Shown here in pieces: positions 26,534 to 34,849 of a stretch of 64,000 bases of DNA (position 1 is the first letter of the stretch; each line of letters starts with the position of its first letter). Source of the stretch: Paenibacillus peoriae KCTC 3763 (GTDB taxonomy: Bacteria > Bacillota > Bacilli > Paenibacillales > Paenibacillaceae); the NCBI RefSeq assembly GCF_000236805.1, contig NZ_AGFX01000041.1:124001-188000 (forward strand), read 5' to 3'. The position numbers were made by a program, and so were the translations under genes. The notes under the pieces were generated by a model that ran no database searches, had not been told where the DNA came from, and worked only from the letters and a program-made list of their open reading frames with translations.

Positions 26534-26550
26534 TTCGGACTACAGTCCAA
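26534..26550. promoter_or_regulatory. Inverted repeat upstream of doxX
   Basis: TTCGGACTACAGTCCAA carries GGACT/AGTCC arms, 138-154 nt upstream of the doxX start. Possible operator for the doxX-LLM-qorB unit; the truncated Rrf2 gene next door may once have bound it. Confidence 0.45.
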
Positions 26551-26631
26551 TCCAGAGAGGAATCTTTAAAGTGATATTTATTGAGACTCTTTTCTTTTTT
26601 TTGTGCTTTAAATAAGCACAATTTATTCTAA

Positions 26632-26661
26632 TAAAAAGTTGCATATGATTCTGCAACTTAA
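26632..26661 (-). terminator. Terminator downstream of the Rrf2 remnant
   Basis: On the minus strand AAGTTGCA pairs with TGCAACTT around an 8-nt loop, then TTTTTAT. Confidence 0.75.
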
Positions 26662-26677
26662 TGTTAGCCATCGAGTT

Positions 26678-26926
26678 TCATTGTTCTTTAAAGAATTGGA
26701 CTCGATCCATCAATTGGGCAATCGTGTAACCTCGCAAATATTCAATTGTCTTTAACTCGGCTTCTTGGAGAATCTTTTCAAGTTCAACATCTAATTGTTC
26801 TCCGGCTACTCCACAATCCACATCAATTGCTGCTTCATTGGGAACAATACTTATAGCTTCATATATATCGCCCAATGTAACCTCGTTTTTTTCAAAAAGA
26901 TTTCTTTTGCCGTGTACTACTCGTCC
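26678..26926 (-). pseudogene. Rrf2 family regulator, C-terminal half only
   Basis: The frame from 26926 reads HGKRNLFEKNEVTLGDIYEA and ISIVPNEAAIDVDCGVAGEQ, ending in IEYLRGYTIAQLMDRVQFF. EVTLGDIYEAI is the wing-to-dimerisation link of Rrf2 proteins. The DNA-binding N-terminus is absent and no normal start exists. The truncation lies on the side of the integrase remnant. Confidence 0.78.
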
Positions 26927-26984
26927 TTAAATCAAACAATTAAACCTTGGAATAGTCTACGGTAATCGTAGTTGATTTATCGGG

Positions 26985-27621
26985 GGCTACTACACAAGTG
27001 ATGAACTAAACGATTTGTTCGAATTCGTGAAAGGCGATCCAGTTGAGTTAGCTGTTATTCTGGCAGCTTTTTACGGACTGCGACGAAGCCAAATTGTCGG
27101 ACTAAAATGGGACGCAATCAACTTTCAGAATCAGACGATTACCATAAAGCACACGGTTATCCCAGTTTCGTATCAAGGCAAACAAATCATTGTGGCGAAA
27201 GACCGGGCCAAAAACAAATCGAGTTATCGCACCTTACCACTCGTTCCCGTCTTCCTGGAACTGCTTTTGCGGCTACTGGAAGGAGCAACAAGCGAATCAG
27301 GCTTTGTACAAAGACTCTTACAGCAACCAATATCAGGACTACATTTATATCAATAAGCTAGGAGAGCGAATTAAGCCGGGTTATATTACTCAACATTTTC
27401 CACTAGTCCTGAAAAAGCATAATTTACGGCGGATTCGATTTCACGATCTACGGCACAGTTGTGCCAGCTTACTGCTTGCTAACGGTGTCAGCTTAAAGGA
27501 AATTCAGGCATGGTTGGGGCATAGCCATTATTCCACGACCGCCAATATTTATGTTCATCTTGAATACAGCTCAAGTGATGAGCAATACCTTGCAAATTCC
27601 GAGTATGCAAAAAGCTCCTGA
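26985..27621 (+). pseudogene. int: Tyrosine recombinase (integrase), catalytic domain only and frameshifted
   Basis: Frame one (YYTSDELNDLFEFV, then AAFYGLRRSQIVGLKW with the first catalytic Arg) is followed by a frame change near 27280-27300. Frame two holds IRFHDLRHSCASLLLANG (His-x-x-Arg) and AWLGHSHYSTTANIYVHL (His and nucleophile Tyr). All catalytic motifs remain, but the arm-binding and core-binding N-terminal domains are missing. It ends 43 nt from the tRNA-derived repeat, the usual place of an integrase of an element inserted in a tRNA gene. Confidence 0.9.
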
Positions 27622-27648
27622 ATCTCCGCGAGAGGAAACTCAAGAGCT
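27609..27648 (-). terminator. Terminator supplied to tRNA-Leu by the element
   Basis: On the minus strand AGCTCTTGAGTTTCC pairs along its length (with G-U pairs) with GGAGATTCAGGAGCT, followed by TTTTT. It lies 19 nt after the mature tRNA 3' end and replaces the original terminator at 10311-10346. Confidence 0.75.
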
Positions 27649-27663
27649 CGTTCATTGTTAAAT

Positions 27664-27751
<88 letters not shown>

Positions 27752-27793
27752 ATATTAATATTAATGATGATGTCTTCAATCACCGTAATTAAG

Positions 27794-27822
27794 ATTATAT
27801 CTCTCATAGATCATAAAATCAA
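27794..27822 (-). promoter_or_regulatory. SigA promoter of tRNA-Leu
   Basis: TTGATT and TATAAT separated by exactly 17 nt on the minus strand, with the -10 box ending 42 nt before the tRNA. Confidence 0.8.
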
Positions 27823-27859
27823 GTTGTTTTTATTCCACGGACGGTCTTTTTTATTTTTC

Positions 27860-27883
27860 AGCAACTTACTTAAGTAAGTTGCT
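27860..27883. repeat. Perfect 24-bp palindrome
   Basis: AGCAACTTACTTAAGTAAGT plus TGCT is fully self-complementary. No T run follows on either strand, so it is not a classic terminator. It lies between two GNAT gene ends. Confidence 0.6.
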
Positions 27884-27977
27884 ACTAGATTGGGTCAAGA
27901 AGCAGCATGATGAAATTCAATTAAAGGTATACCAATCGAACACGAAAGCATTTAACTTTTATACCAAAAATGGTTCA
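27882..27977 (+). pseudogene. C-terminal fragment of a GNAT acetyltransferase
   Basis: The plus strand encodes LLDWVKKQHDEIQLKVYQSN and TKAFNFYTKNG, the conserved end of GNAT proteins (beta5, alpha4 and the Y.KNGF motif). There is no 5' part. It overlaps, in opposite orientation, the last codons of the intact GNAT at 27952. Confidence 0.7.
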
Positions 27978-28476
27978 GCCCGTAAACCTCGGTATATAGA
28001 ATCTGTTTAAACGGAGCAAACGCCTGTTCAGACAATGCACCTGGATAGCTCATAATTTGAAGCGACAGATCAGCCTGTCCTTCTCTTAATGGGGGCTGCA
28101 CATACTCAAAATGGTTCAGATGGAATCCCAAGCGTTCATAAAAACCGATTCTTCTTCGAGTCCATTCATCCACTGGCGGCTCAACCTCCAGCACTATCGG
28201 CTTATTAGACTCTGTGATAAAGCTGCTCATGAGCTTTTTACCTAACCCGCCGCCACGTATGCCCGGATCTACCGCAATATGCTCTACAAACCGAAAATGT
28301 GTAAATTCCCAGCTTGCCAAAAAAGCGATCGTTTTGCCTTGCTCATTCTTTTCAGTAATGATGCGATAGCTAGGATGCTTCAATAAAGCCTTTTGAGACT
28401 CAAATGACCTGCATTCTGATTCCGGAAAAGAAGCCTCCATGACCGCATATATTTCAGAGAAATCGTGTTCATTCAT
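27952..28476 (-). CDS. GNAT family N-acetyltransferase
   Basis: 174 residues. VEHIAVDPGIRGGGLGKKLM contains the acetyl-CoA pyrophosphate-binding R-x-x-G-x-G/A loop; RRRIGFYERLGF is the C-terminal GNAT signature. Substrate unknown. The nearest Shine-Dalgarno (AAAGGAG) is unusually far (about 15 nt) from the ATG at 28476. 32 nt separate it from the gene at 28508, likely its operon partner. Confidence 0.87.
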   Translation of the reverse strand: MNEHDFSEIYAVMEASFPESECRSFESQKALLKHPSYRIITEKNEQGKTIAFLASWEFTHFRFVEHIAVDPGIRGGGLGKKLMSSFITESNKPIVLEVEPPVDEWTRRRIGFYERLGFHLNHFEYVQPPLREGQADLSLQIMSYPGALSEQAFAPFKQILYTEVYGLNHFWYKS

Positions 28477-28507
28477 TGTATTATCTATAGGCTCCTTTCC
28501 CCTAACT

Positions 28508-29023
28508 TCAGACCTTGCTCAATTCCATAAGCGTCAGCAAAATATGTTCCAACAGCTCTGGAATATCCTCCATCTGTTCTTCGTTTATTTGCCTGGAAAA
28601 ACGCAGTTCAATCCTGTTTTGGTATGTAGGCGCCTTCTCTCCATAAATTAAACTAAGTATTTGGACAGGCCGAAGATCGGGCTTCCAAATTTGGGTCAGT
28701 ATGTTCTCAATCCGGCTGCATTGCGTCTCAATCTCATGAATCTCCTTATTAAAACGCAGCAACAAGCCACATCCCGGAATTTGATCTTCAATTTCTAAAA
28801 TCTCTGCTGCCAAATTGCTTAAATCTGCTTTTAAGCGAATTTCTGCTGTCACACCCGGGTGTCCCTTCAGTCTGAACTGCACGCCAAATTCACGCGACAT
28901 TACGGACATTTCCAATCTATCGATTCGCTGCGTAATTTCAATACGTGAATCCAGATTATCCAGATCGTAAACCGCATTTTCTATAGCCACTTTTAAATTA
29001 TCAAAAACCGTCGGGTCGAACAT
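28508..29023 (-). CDS. Conserved hypothetical protein
   Basis: 171 residues from MFDPTVFDNLKVAIENAVYD; GGAGGTG lies 7 nt before this ATG, so it is preferred over 29038. Predicted mixed alpha/beta, acidic, soluble; begins with a helix and has EIEDQIPGCGLLLRFNKE in the middle. No signal or membrane segment. I do not recognise a functional family; it is probably co-expressed with the GNAT. Confidence 0.7.
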   Translation of the reverse strand: MFDPTVFDNLKVAIENAVYDLDNLDSRIEITQRIDRLEMSVMSREFGVQFRLKGHPGVTAEIRLKADLSNLAAEILEIEDQIPGCGLLLRFNKEIHEIETQCSRIENILTQIWKPDLRPVQILSLIYGEKAPTYQNRIELRFSRQINEEQMEDIPELLEHILLTLMELSKV

Positions 29024-29188
29024 ATATTTCACCTCCACCTATCGTTTCATTACGTTCATCAAGTCCAACTTTAAATATATTCCCAATTAAACAAGTATAT
29101 CATACGTTATATGTCTTCATAAAATTCAACCCATAAAGATAGTTTTGAATAAGGTATCCTGATTCGTGGTTGGAACTAACCCTATTAT

Positions 29189-29228
29189 AAAAACCTGGCC
29201 CCCTTTTTAAGGGGCCAGGCTCTTTTTT
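29189..29228. terminator. Terminator after nspC
   Basis: CCTGGCCCC pairs with GGGGCCAGG with a short A/T loop. T runs on both strands; it lies 46 nt past the nspC stop. Confidence 0.85.
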
Positions 29229-29273
29229 AGATCATGCAATTGGTACACTCAGTTGTTTCACACTGTCTATGCC

Positions 29274-30413
29274 TTACGACAAACGAGAGCTAAAGTCCTC
29301 GTAGGAGAACTGTCGGATCACCTTAATGCCCTCTTCGTCGTTGTAGCTGGCGATGGCTGGCAGGTTGACTCCGTTAAACATGTGGTTTTTGACCATCGTG
29401 TAATGGGCCATGTCGCAGAATACGAGCTTGTCTCCAGGCTTTAATGGCTCTTTGAATGAGTAGTCTCCAATCACATCTCCAGCCAGGCAGGTAAGGCCAC
29501 CGAGTCTGTAAGTGTGTTCATACTCACCAGGCTTTCCTGCATCAATGATATTCGGGCGGTATGGCATAGCCAGCACATCAGGCATATGACATTCTGCCGA
29601 AGTATCCAGAATGGCAATATCCATTCCGTTTTTCATCGTATCCAGCACGGTAGCAACCAGATAGCCTGTATTCAAAGCAATGGCTTCGCCTGGCTCCAGA
29701 TAAACCTGCACACCGTATTTGTCCTGAAAATATTGAATACAGCGTACCAGCGTGTCCAGATCATAGTCTTCTCGGGTAATATGATGACCGCCGCCGAAAT
29801 TAAGCCATTTCATTTGCTTAATGTATGGTCCAAATTTCTCATCCACAACTTTAATAGTGCGCTCCAGCGTATCTGAATTCTGTTCACACATCGTGTGAAA
29901 ATGAATACCGTCTACGCCTTCCAGCTCCTCAGGTTTAAAGTTAGCCAGGGTCACACCCATTCTGGAGTTGTTGTAGCAAGGATCATACAACGGAGTTTCG
30001 ATTTCCGAATACTCCGGATTCACCCGAATTCCGATGTCTATTTTCTTGGAGGTTACGCCTTGCACTCTGGCTTTGAAGCGTTTCAGTTGGTCAAAGGAGT
30101 TGAAAACGATATGGTCCACATACTCCAGTAGCTCATCAAATTCACTATCCACATAAGCAGGTGCGTATACGTGAACCTCCTTGTTCATTTTTTCGCGACC
30201 AAGTCTTGCCTCAAACAACGAACTGGAGGTTACGCCTTTTAAATATTTGCCAACCAGAGGAAAGGTCGAAAACATCGAAAATCCCTTAAGAGCGAGCAGA
30301 ATACTGCAGCCTGTGCGCTCTTGAACGGAATTTAAAACCTCAAGGTTTTTGACAAGAAGTCTTTCGTCAACAAGATAACAAGGTGATGGAAGTCCAGTAA
30401 TATCAATATTCAT
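29274..30413 (-). CDS. nspC: Carboxynorspermidine/carboxyspermidine decarboxylase
   Basis: 379 residues. An alanine-racemase-fold PLP decarboxylase: LLALKGFSMF holds the PLP lysine (about residue 43), HFHTMCEQ and NFGGGHHITRE follow, and LDTSAECHMPDVL includes the Cys of the second active-site half. NspC decarboxylates carboxyspermidine to spermidine. The ATG at 30413 has GAGGT close upstream; a TTG at 30425 overlaps the previous stop. It lies 9 nt after the dehydrogenase gene, so the pair forms the aspartate-semialdehyde-dependent spermidine pathway. Confidence 0.92.
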   Translation of the reverse strand: MNIDITGLPSPCYLVDERLLVKNLEVLNSVQERTGCSILLALKGFSMFSTFPLVGKYLKGVTSSSLFEARLGREKMNKEVHVYAPAYVDSEFDELLEYVDHIVFNSFDQLKRFKARVQGVTSKKIDIGIRVNPEYSEIETPLYDPCYNNSRMGVTLANFKPEELEGVDGIHFHTMCEQNSDTLERTIKVVDEKFGPYIKQMKWLNFGGGHHITREDYDLDTLVRCIQYFQDKYGVQVYLEPGEAIALNTGYLVATVLDTMKNGMDIAILDTSAECHMPDVLAMPYRPNIIDAGKPGEYEHTYRLGGLTCLAGDVIGDYSFKEPLKPGDKLVFCDMAHYTMVKNHMFNGVNLPAIASYNDEEGIKVIRQFSYEDFSSRLS

Positions 30414-30421
30414 CGCAGACC

Positions 30422-31621
30422 TCAATCAAGCAACGTTGGCGTAAAGTTCTCTTGCCATGGCAATCCGTGTTTATTCAGTGCTTCCATGAATGGATCTGGA
30501 TCAAATTCCTCAACGTTGTAAACGCCTGGTTTTTTCCAAATGCCTTTAATTATAAGCATAGCGCCGATCATGGCCGGAACACCTGTTGTATAGGAAATGG
30601 CTTGGGAGCCAACCTCTGCATAGCATTCCTCGTGATCACAAACATTGTAAACATAATATGTTTTTGGCTTTCCATCTTTTACACCCTGGATAATACAGCC
30701 AATGTTTGTTTTACCTTTCGTTCTTGGTCCCAGAGAAGCCGGGTCCGGCAAAATGGCTTTCAGGAATTGCAGTGGAATGATTTGTTGTCCTTCATACTCA
30801 ATAGGCTCTATAGAAGTCATGCCTACGTTTTGAAGTACGTTCAAATGATTCAGATAATTGTCCGAGAACGTCATCCAGAAACGGATTTTTTTCACGCCTT
30901 TAATGTTCACTGCAAGAGATTCCAGTTCTTCATGGTACAAAAGATATATGTTTTTCGGTCCAATTTCAGGAAGGTCATATACCTTTTTCTCAGAAAGCGG
31001 CTCAGTTTCAATCCACTCTCCATTTTCAAAGTAACGGCCCTTCGCCGTAATTTCGCGAATATTGATTTCCGGATTAAAATTAGTTGCAAAAGGATATCCG
31101 TGGTCCCCTGCATTCGCATCCACAATGTCAATCGTGTGAATTTCATCAAAATAGTGTTTTTGAGCATAAGCTGTAAATACTCCAGTCACACCTGGATCAA
31201 AACCGCTGCCCAGCAGAGCTGTAATTCCCGCTTTTTCGAATCTTTCTTTGTAGGCCCATTGCCAGCTGTATTCAAACTTCGGCGTATCCGGCGGTTCATA
31301 GTTCGCCGTATCAACGTAATGAACACCTGTCTCAAGGCAGGCATCCATGATCGTCAAATCCTGATAAGGGAGAGCCACATTGATAACTACATCCGGTTGA
31401 AAGCTTCGAATCAAGTCAATGACCATGTCGGTGTTGTCAGCATCAAGCTGAGCCGTTTGTATCCTAGTACGACCTCCACCCAGCTTCTCTTTAAGCGCAT
31501 CGCATTTCTCAACAGTTCTGCTTGCGATACAAATTTCTTCAAATACATCTGGGTTTTGGCAACACTTATGCACCACAACGCTGGCCACGCCACCGGCGCC
31601 AATAATCAATGCTTTTCCCAA
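30422..31621 (-). CDS. Carboxynorspermidine synthase (saccharopine dehydrogenase-like)
   Basis: 399 residues. Rossmann start ALIIGAGGVASVVVHK, then ALPYQDLTIMDACLETG and GSGFDPGVTGVF, typical of CANSDH proteins. The enzyme condenses putrescine or diaminopropane with aspartate semialdehyde and reduces the Schiff base with NADPH. It starts with TTG at 31621; AAGGAGG is 10 nt upstream and no ATG fits. Adjacency to nspC supports this over a lysine biosynthesis role. Confidence 0.9.
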   Translation of the reverse strand: MGKALIIGAGGVASVVVHKCCQNPDVFEEICIASRTVEKCDALKEKLGGGRTRIQTAQLDADNTDMVIDLIRSFQPDVVINVALPYQDLTIMDACLETGVHYVDTANYEPPDTPKFEYSWQWAYKERFEKAGITALLGSGFDPGVTGVFTAYAQKHYFDEIHTIDIVDANAGDHGYPFATNFNPEINIREITAKGRYFENGEWIETEPLSEKKVYDLPEIGPKNIYLLYHEELESLAVNIKGVKKIRFWMTFSDNYLNHLNVLQNVGMTSIEPIEYEGQQIIPLQFLKAILPDPASLGPRTKGKTNIGCIIQGVKDGKPKTYYVYNVCDHEECYAEVGSQAISYTTGVPAMIGAMLIIKGIWKKPGVYNVEEFDPDPFMEALNKHGLPWQENFTPTLLD

Positions 31622-31740
31622 AATAAATAACCTCCTTATTCCATACGCTAATCGCTAATCATTCTTGCAAACAAAATGATTATAAAGACATCCCACCAAA
31701 TAATCAAGAAAAACGATAATTTGCTGTGTCAAAATTCACA

Positions 31741-31839
31741 TCAGCATGTCACAAAAATTTTACAAACCCCAAAATCAGGAATAATAAGCTCGTCGCGAGT
31801 TACATTCTGGAACTCCAGGTTGTCCCAATCCTGACTCAT
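31741..31839 (-). CDS. Orphan 32-residue peptide with strong RBS
   Basis: MSQDWDNLEFQNVTRDEL followed by a hydrophobic end carrying two cysteines (GVCKIFVTC). A near-perfect AAAGGAGG lies 8 nt before the ATG, much better than expected by chance. Acidic N-terminal half, hydrophobic Cys-containing C-terminal half, no signal peptide. It stands alone between the htpG terminator and the spermidine genes. Unknown function; regulatory leader peptide, small-protein partner or peptide precursor are all open. Confidence 0.55.
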   Translation of the reverse strand: MSQDWDNLEFQNVTRDELIIPDFGVCKIFVTC

Positions 31840-31898
31840 GTAAATGACCTCCTTTGTACTGAACGTGGCGAACAGTGTTTTAGTCTTTTCATCATGAA

Positions 31899-31930
31899 TA
31901 AAGCCGTCCCCGGTGCGGGAACGGCTTTGT
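31899..31930. terminator. htpG terminator
   Basis: AAAGCCGT(C/T)CCCG pairs with CGGGAACGGCTTT across a tight loop, 17 nt after the htpG stop. Confidence 0.8.
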
Positions 31931-31946
31931 GCAGAATAAAAATGTG

Positions 31947-33827
31947 TTAAACCATGATTTTGCAAATATCGTTCGTAAATTCAACCGGATCTTGCAGTGG
32001 CAAGCCTTCGATCAGCAAAGCTTGATTATACAGCAAAGCCGTATAGAGGTTGACCTTCTCCTTGTCCTCGGCAAAAGCCTCTTTCAAAGAGTTAAACACC
32101 GCATGGTTTACGTTGATTTCCAGCACTTTATTTGCTTTGACATCGGCGTTATTCGGCATGGCGTTCAGGATTTTTTCCATCTCAATCGTCACTTCGCCGT
32201 CTGCGGACAGACATACCGGATGCGTCTTCAAGCGCTTGGAGGCTTTGACACTGGATACCTTGCCCTCCAGCAAGCCCTGCATGTACTCGAACAGCTCTTT
32301 ATTGTCGTTTTGCTCCGCTTCTGTTACTTTCTCATTTTCTTCAGTCTCAATGCCCAAATCGCCACTCGAGACGGATTTGAATTCTTTCTCTTTGTAGCTT
32401 AAGAGCATTTTAATCGCGAACTCATCAATGTCGTCGGTGAAGTACAAAATTTCGTAGCCTTTGTCGGCTACCATTTCGGTCTGCGGCAGCTTTTCAATAC
32501 GCTCGTTGGATTCTCCAGAAGCATAATAAATATACTTCTGATCCTCAGGCATACGAGATACATATTCATCCAGTGTAACCTGCTTCTTCTCTGTAGAAGA
32601 GTAGAACATGAGCAGGTCCTGAAGTGTCTCTTTATGGCGGCCATAATCGTTGTAGACACCAAATTTCAATTGTCTGCCAAATGATTTATAGAATTGATCA
32701 TATTTTTCCCGGTCATTTTTGAGCAGGGTCAGTAGTTGGCCTTTAATTTTGTTTTCGATATTTTTGGCAATCAGCTTCAGTTGGCGATCATGCTGCAACA
32801 TTTCTCTGGAAATGTTGAGCGACAGGCTTTCGGAGTCGACCATACCTTTAACAAAGCTAAAATAATCCGGCAGCAGATCGGGGGATTTTTCCATGATCAG
32901 CACGCCGTTGGCATACAGCTCCAGCCCTTTTTCATATTCCTTGGAGTAGAAATCAAACGGAATATTTTCGGGAATAAACAGAATAGCCTGGTACACCACC
33001 GCGCCGTCCGCACTAACATGGATATGCTGAAGCGGCTTGTCATAGCCATAGCGTTTTTCCGCGTAGAAATTTTGATAATCCTCGTCGGCCAGCTCGCTTT
33101 TGTTCTTTCTCCAGATGGGAACCATGCTGTTAATACGCTGCTCTTCTTCATAATCCTCGAACTCATTTTCACTGCCTTCTTTCGGGCGTTTGCCTGTAAC
33201 ATCCATTTTGATCGGATAGCGGATAAAGTCGGAGTATTTCTTAATCAGTGCCTTCAAACGATACTCGTCCAAATATTCGTCGTAGGACTCATCCTCGGTG
33301 TTGGCTTTGATTTTCAGAACAATCTCGGTTCCGACCTCATCCTTCTCGGCCTGCTCAATGGTATACCCGTCAGCACCTGTGGATTCCCACTTATAGGCGG
33401 TATCGCTGCCCAGGGCCTTTGTGGTCACTGTAACAACATCCGCCACCATGAAGGCCGAATAAAAGCCAACACCAAACTGACCGATGATATCATGTCCATC
33501 CTTGGATTCATTTTCATTTTTGAAAGCCAGCGAGCCGCTTTTAGCAATAACGCCCAGATTGTTTTCCAGTTCTTCCTGGGTCATACCAATCCCGGTATCA
33601 CGCAGAGTTAGCGTTCTATTTTCCTTATCGGCAGTTACTTTGATATAGTAATTTTCCTTGTCAAAGACCAGTTGATCATCTGTCAGTGCTTTGTAATAAA
33701 TTTTGTCAATCGCATCACTTGCATTGGAGATCAGCTCTCTTAGGAAAATTTCCTTTTGCGTATAAATCGAGTTAATCATCATTTCGAGCAGACGCTTGGA
33801 CTCAGCTTGAAACTGTTTTTTCTCCAT
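31947..33827 (-). CDS. htpG: Hsp90 chaperone HtpG
   Basis: 626 residues, the normal length. N-terminal GHKL ATPase motifs: [23 protein letters not shown] and [11 protein letters not shown]; middle domain with [13 protein letters not shown]-terminal dimerisation part. It folds and remodels client proteins in the cytosol using ATP. AAAGGAG lies 8 nt upstream. The promoter carries a CIRCE element, so HrcA repression is predicted. Confidence 0.97.
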   Translation of the reverse strand: MEKKQFQAESKRLLEMMINSIYTQKEIFLRELISNASDAIDKIYYKALTDDQLVFDKENYYIKVTADKENRTLTLRDTGIGMTQEELENNLGVIAKSGSLAFKNENESKDGHDIIGQFGVGFYSAFMVADVVTVTTKALGSDTAYKWESTGADGYTIEQAEKDEVGTEIVLKIKANTEDESYDEYLDEYRLKALIKKYSDFIRYPIKMDVTGKRPKEGSENEFEDYEEEQRINSMVPIWRKNKSELADEDYQNFYAEKRYGYDKPLQHIHVSADGAVVYQAILFIPENIPFDFYSKEYEKGLELYANGVLIMEKSPDLLPDYFSFVKGMVDSESLSLNISREMLQHDRQLKLIAKNIENKIKGQLLTLLKNDREKYDQFYKSFGRQLKFGVYNDYGRHKETLQDLLMFYSSTEKKQVTLDEYVSRMPEDQKYIYYASGESNERIEKLPQTEMVADKGYEILYFTDDIDEFAIKMLLSYKEKEFKSVSSGDLGIETEENEKVTEAEQNDNKELFEYMQGLLEGKVSSVKASKRLKTHPVCLSADGEVTIEMEKILNAMPNNADVKANKVLEINVNHAVFNSLKEAFAEDKEKVNLYTALLYNQALLIEGLPLQDPVEFTNDICKIMV

Positions 33828-33899
33828 TCTGATATCTCCTTTCAGATATGAGCCTATGTAGGGCCAGCGTGTATGAGCTATGCAAACGATTCAAATTTG

Positions 33900-33926
33900 T
33901 TAGCACTCCCATCATTTGAGTGCCAG
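33900..33926. promoter_or_regulatory. CIRCE element (HrcA operator) of htpG
   Basis: TTAGCACTC, a 9-nt spacer, then GAGTGCCAG: the CIRCE consensus TTAGCACTC-N9-GAGTGCTAA with two mismatches in one arm. It lies just downstream of the -10 box, 73 nt before the htpG ATG. Confidence 0.9.
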
Positions 33927-33935
33927 CCTACCTTT

Positions 33936-33964
33936 TTTATAACATTCCTTATTTTTTATGTCAA
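33936..33964 (-). promoter_or_regulatory. SigA promoter of htpG
   Basis: TTGACA (33959-33964) and TATAAA (33936-33941) spaced by exactly 17 nt on the minus strand, immediately upstream of CIRCE. Confidence 0.85.
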
Positions 33965-34007
33965 TATCATAGATGGGTATACAGTAAAATTCCATTCCAG
34001 GGAACTG

Positions 34008-34631
34008 TTAGTATCTGATTTGTTTAAACATGACGTTAAACATTTCAACAGAAGAGGGGAACAGTCCTTGCACATGAGGAAGCAGGTTTCTTCTGATCCG
34101 CAGTTCGTCCTCGTCCAAATGCTGCAAGTCCTCATGATAGAACCAAACAATAGGATAATCGCCGTCCTTATGTCTGCTGCCAGCATTTAAACAAACGGGA
34201 CCCTGATCGTCCTCTGCAATCGCAAATGGAATATAGCCTGCTGACAGCAGCGGTGACCATTGATTGATCAAATCATAAAATGCCTTTAGGCCTTGGCCCA
34301 CAGGCAGACGTGGAAACTCTACAAAGGTACAGTCGCTCCAATATACCCCCGGAATGGCTTCGTTATCGAATTGTAAAGATACGTAATGGTAGGACATGAT
34401 GAAGCTTCGCAGCAGGGGAGGAAGCTCAAAATGGTAGGTTTGCTCAAGCTCCCGAACCTCCTCTTCTGTAATCTGCGAAGGAAGGGGCTTCCACTTGATC
34501 CACCCTTCCTTGTCAACGACCCCGTCACGCATTTCGAAGGGGACATTTTCTACCACCTCCATAAAAAGTGCTTCATCCATCTGTGCAAATAGCTCCTGCA
34601 TGGATGCGCGCATACCCGCTTTATTGTCCAT
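34008..34631 (-). CDS. SMI1/KNR4 (SUKH) family protein
   Basis: 207 residues from MDNKAGMRASMQELFAQMDE. The core LPSQITEEEVRELEQTYHFE, LPPLLRSFIMSYH and PFAIAEDDQGPVCL with YPIVWFYHED is typical of SUKH domains. These often act as immunity proteins against contact-dependent toxins but also occur alone. AGGGGTG precedes the ATG. No toxin gene is visible nearby, so it is an orphan. The frame is open to 34823 but that extension looks non-coding. Confidence 0.8.
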   Translation of the reverse strand: MDNKAGMRASMQELFAQMDEALFMEVVENVPFEMRDGVVDKEGWIKWKPLPSQITEEEVRELEQTYHFELPPLLRSFIMSYHYVSLQFDNEAIPGVYWSDCTFVEFPRLPVGQGLKAFYDLINQWSPLLSAGYIPFAIAEDDQGPVCLNAGSRHKDGDYPIVWFYHEDLQHLDEDELRIRRNLLPHVQGLFPSSVEMFNVMFKQIRY

Positions 34632-34849
34632 GTCCTTGCACCCCTTTCCTCTCAATTGGCATGATGACGTGCTACCATGTGTTTTTAAGTTCAGCTTATC
34701 AGAATTTGCTATTTTCATCATTAGCGGAATATTAGTATTACCAGTGCAATGGCTCATCCAATAAAACATACATTTGCAACTCATAAAACCCGATAAAAGT
34801 TCAAGCACCTTGTAAAGAGTCAAAACTACATAAGGAGATTGATCTATCC

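Noticed and set aside
30452-31630. 392-codon plus-strand ORF opposite the carboxynorspermidine synthase gene
   Set aside because: It mirrors the real gene frame, is Cys/Phe/His-rich without domain motifs, and has no ribosome binding site.
32736-33611. 291-codon plus-strand ORF opposite htpG
   Set aside because: Shadow frame of htpG, biased to Phe/Ile/Asn, not protein-like.
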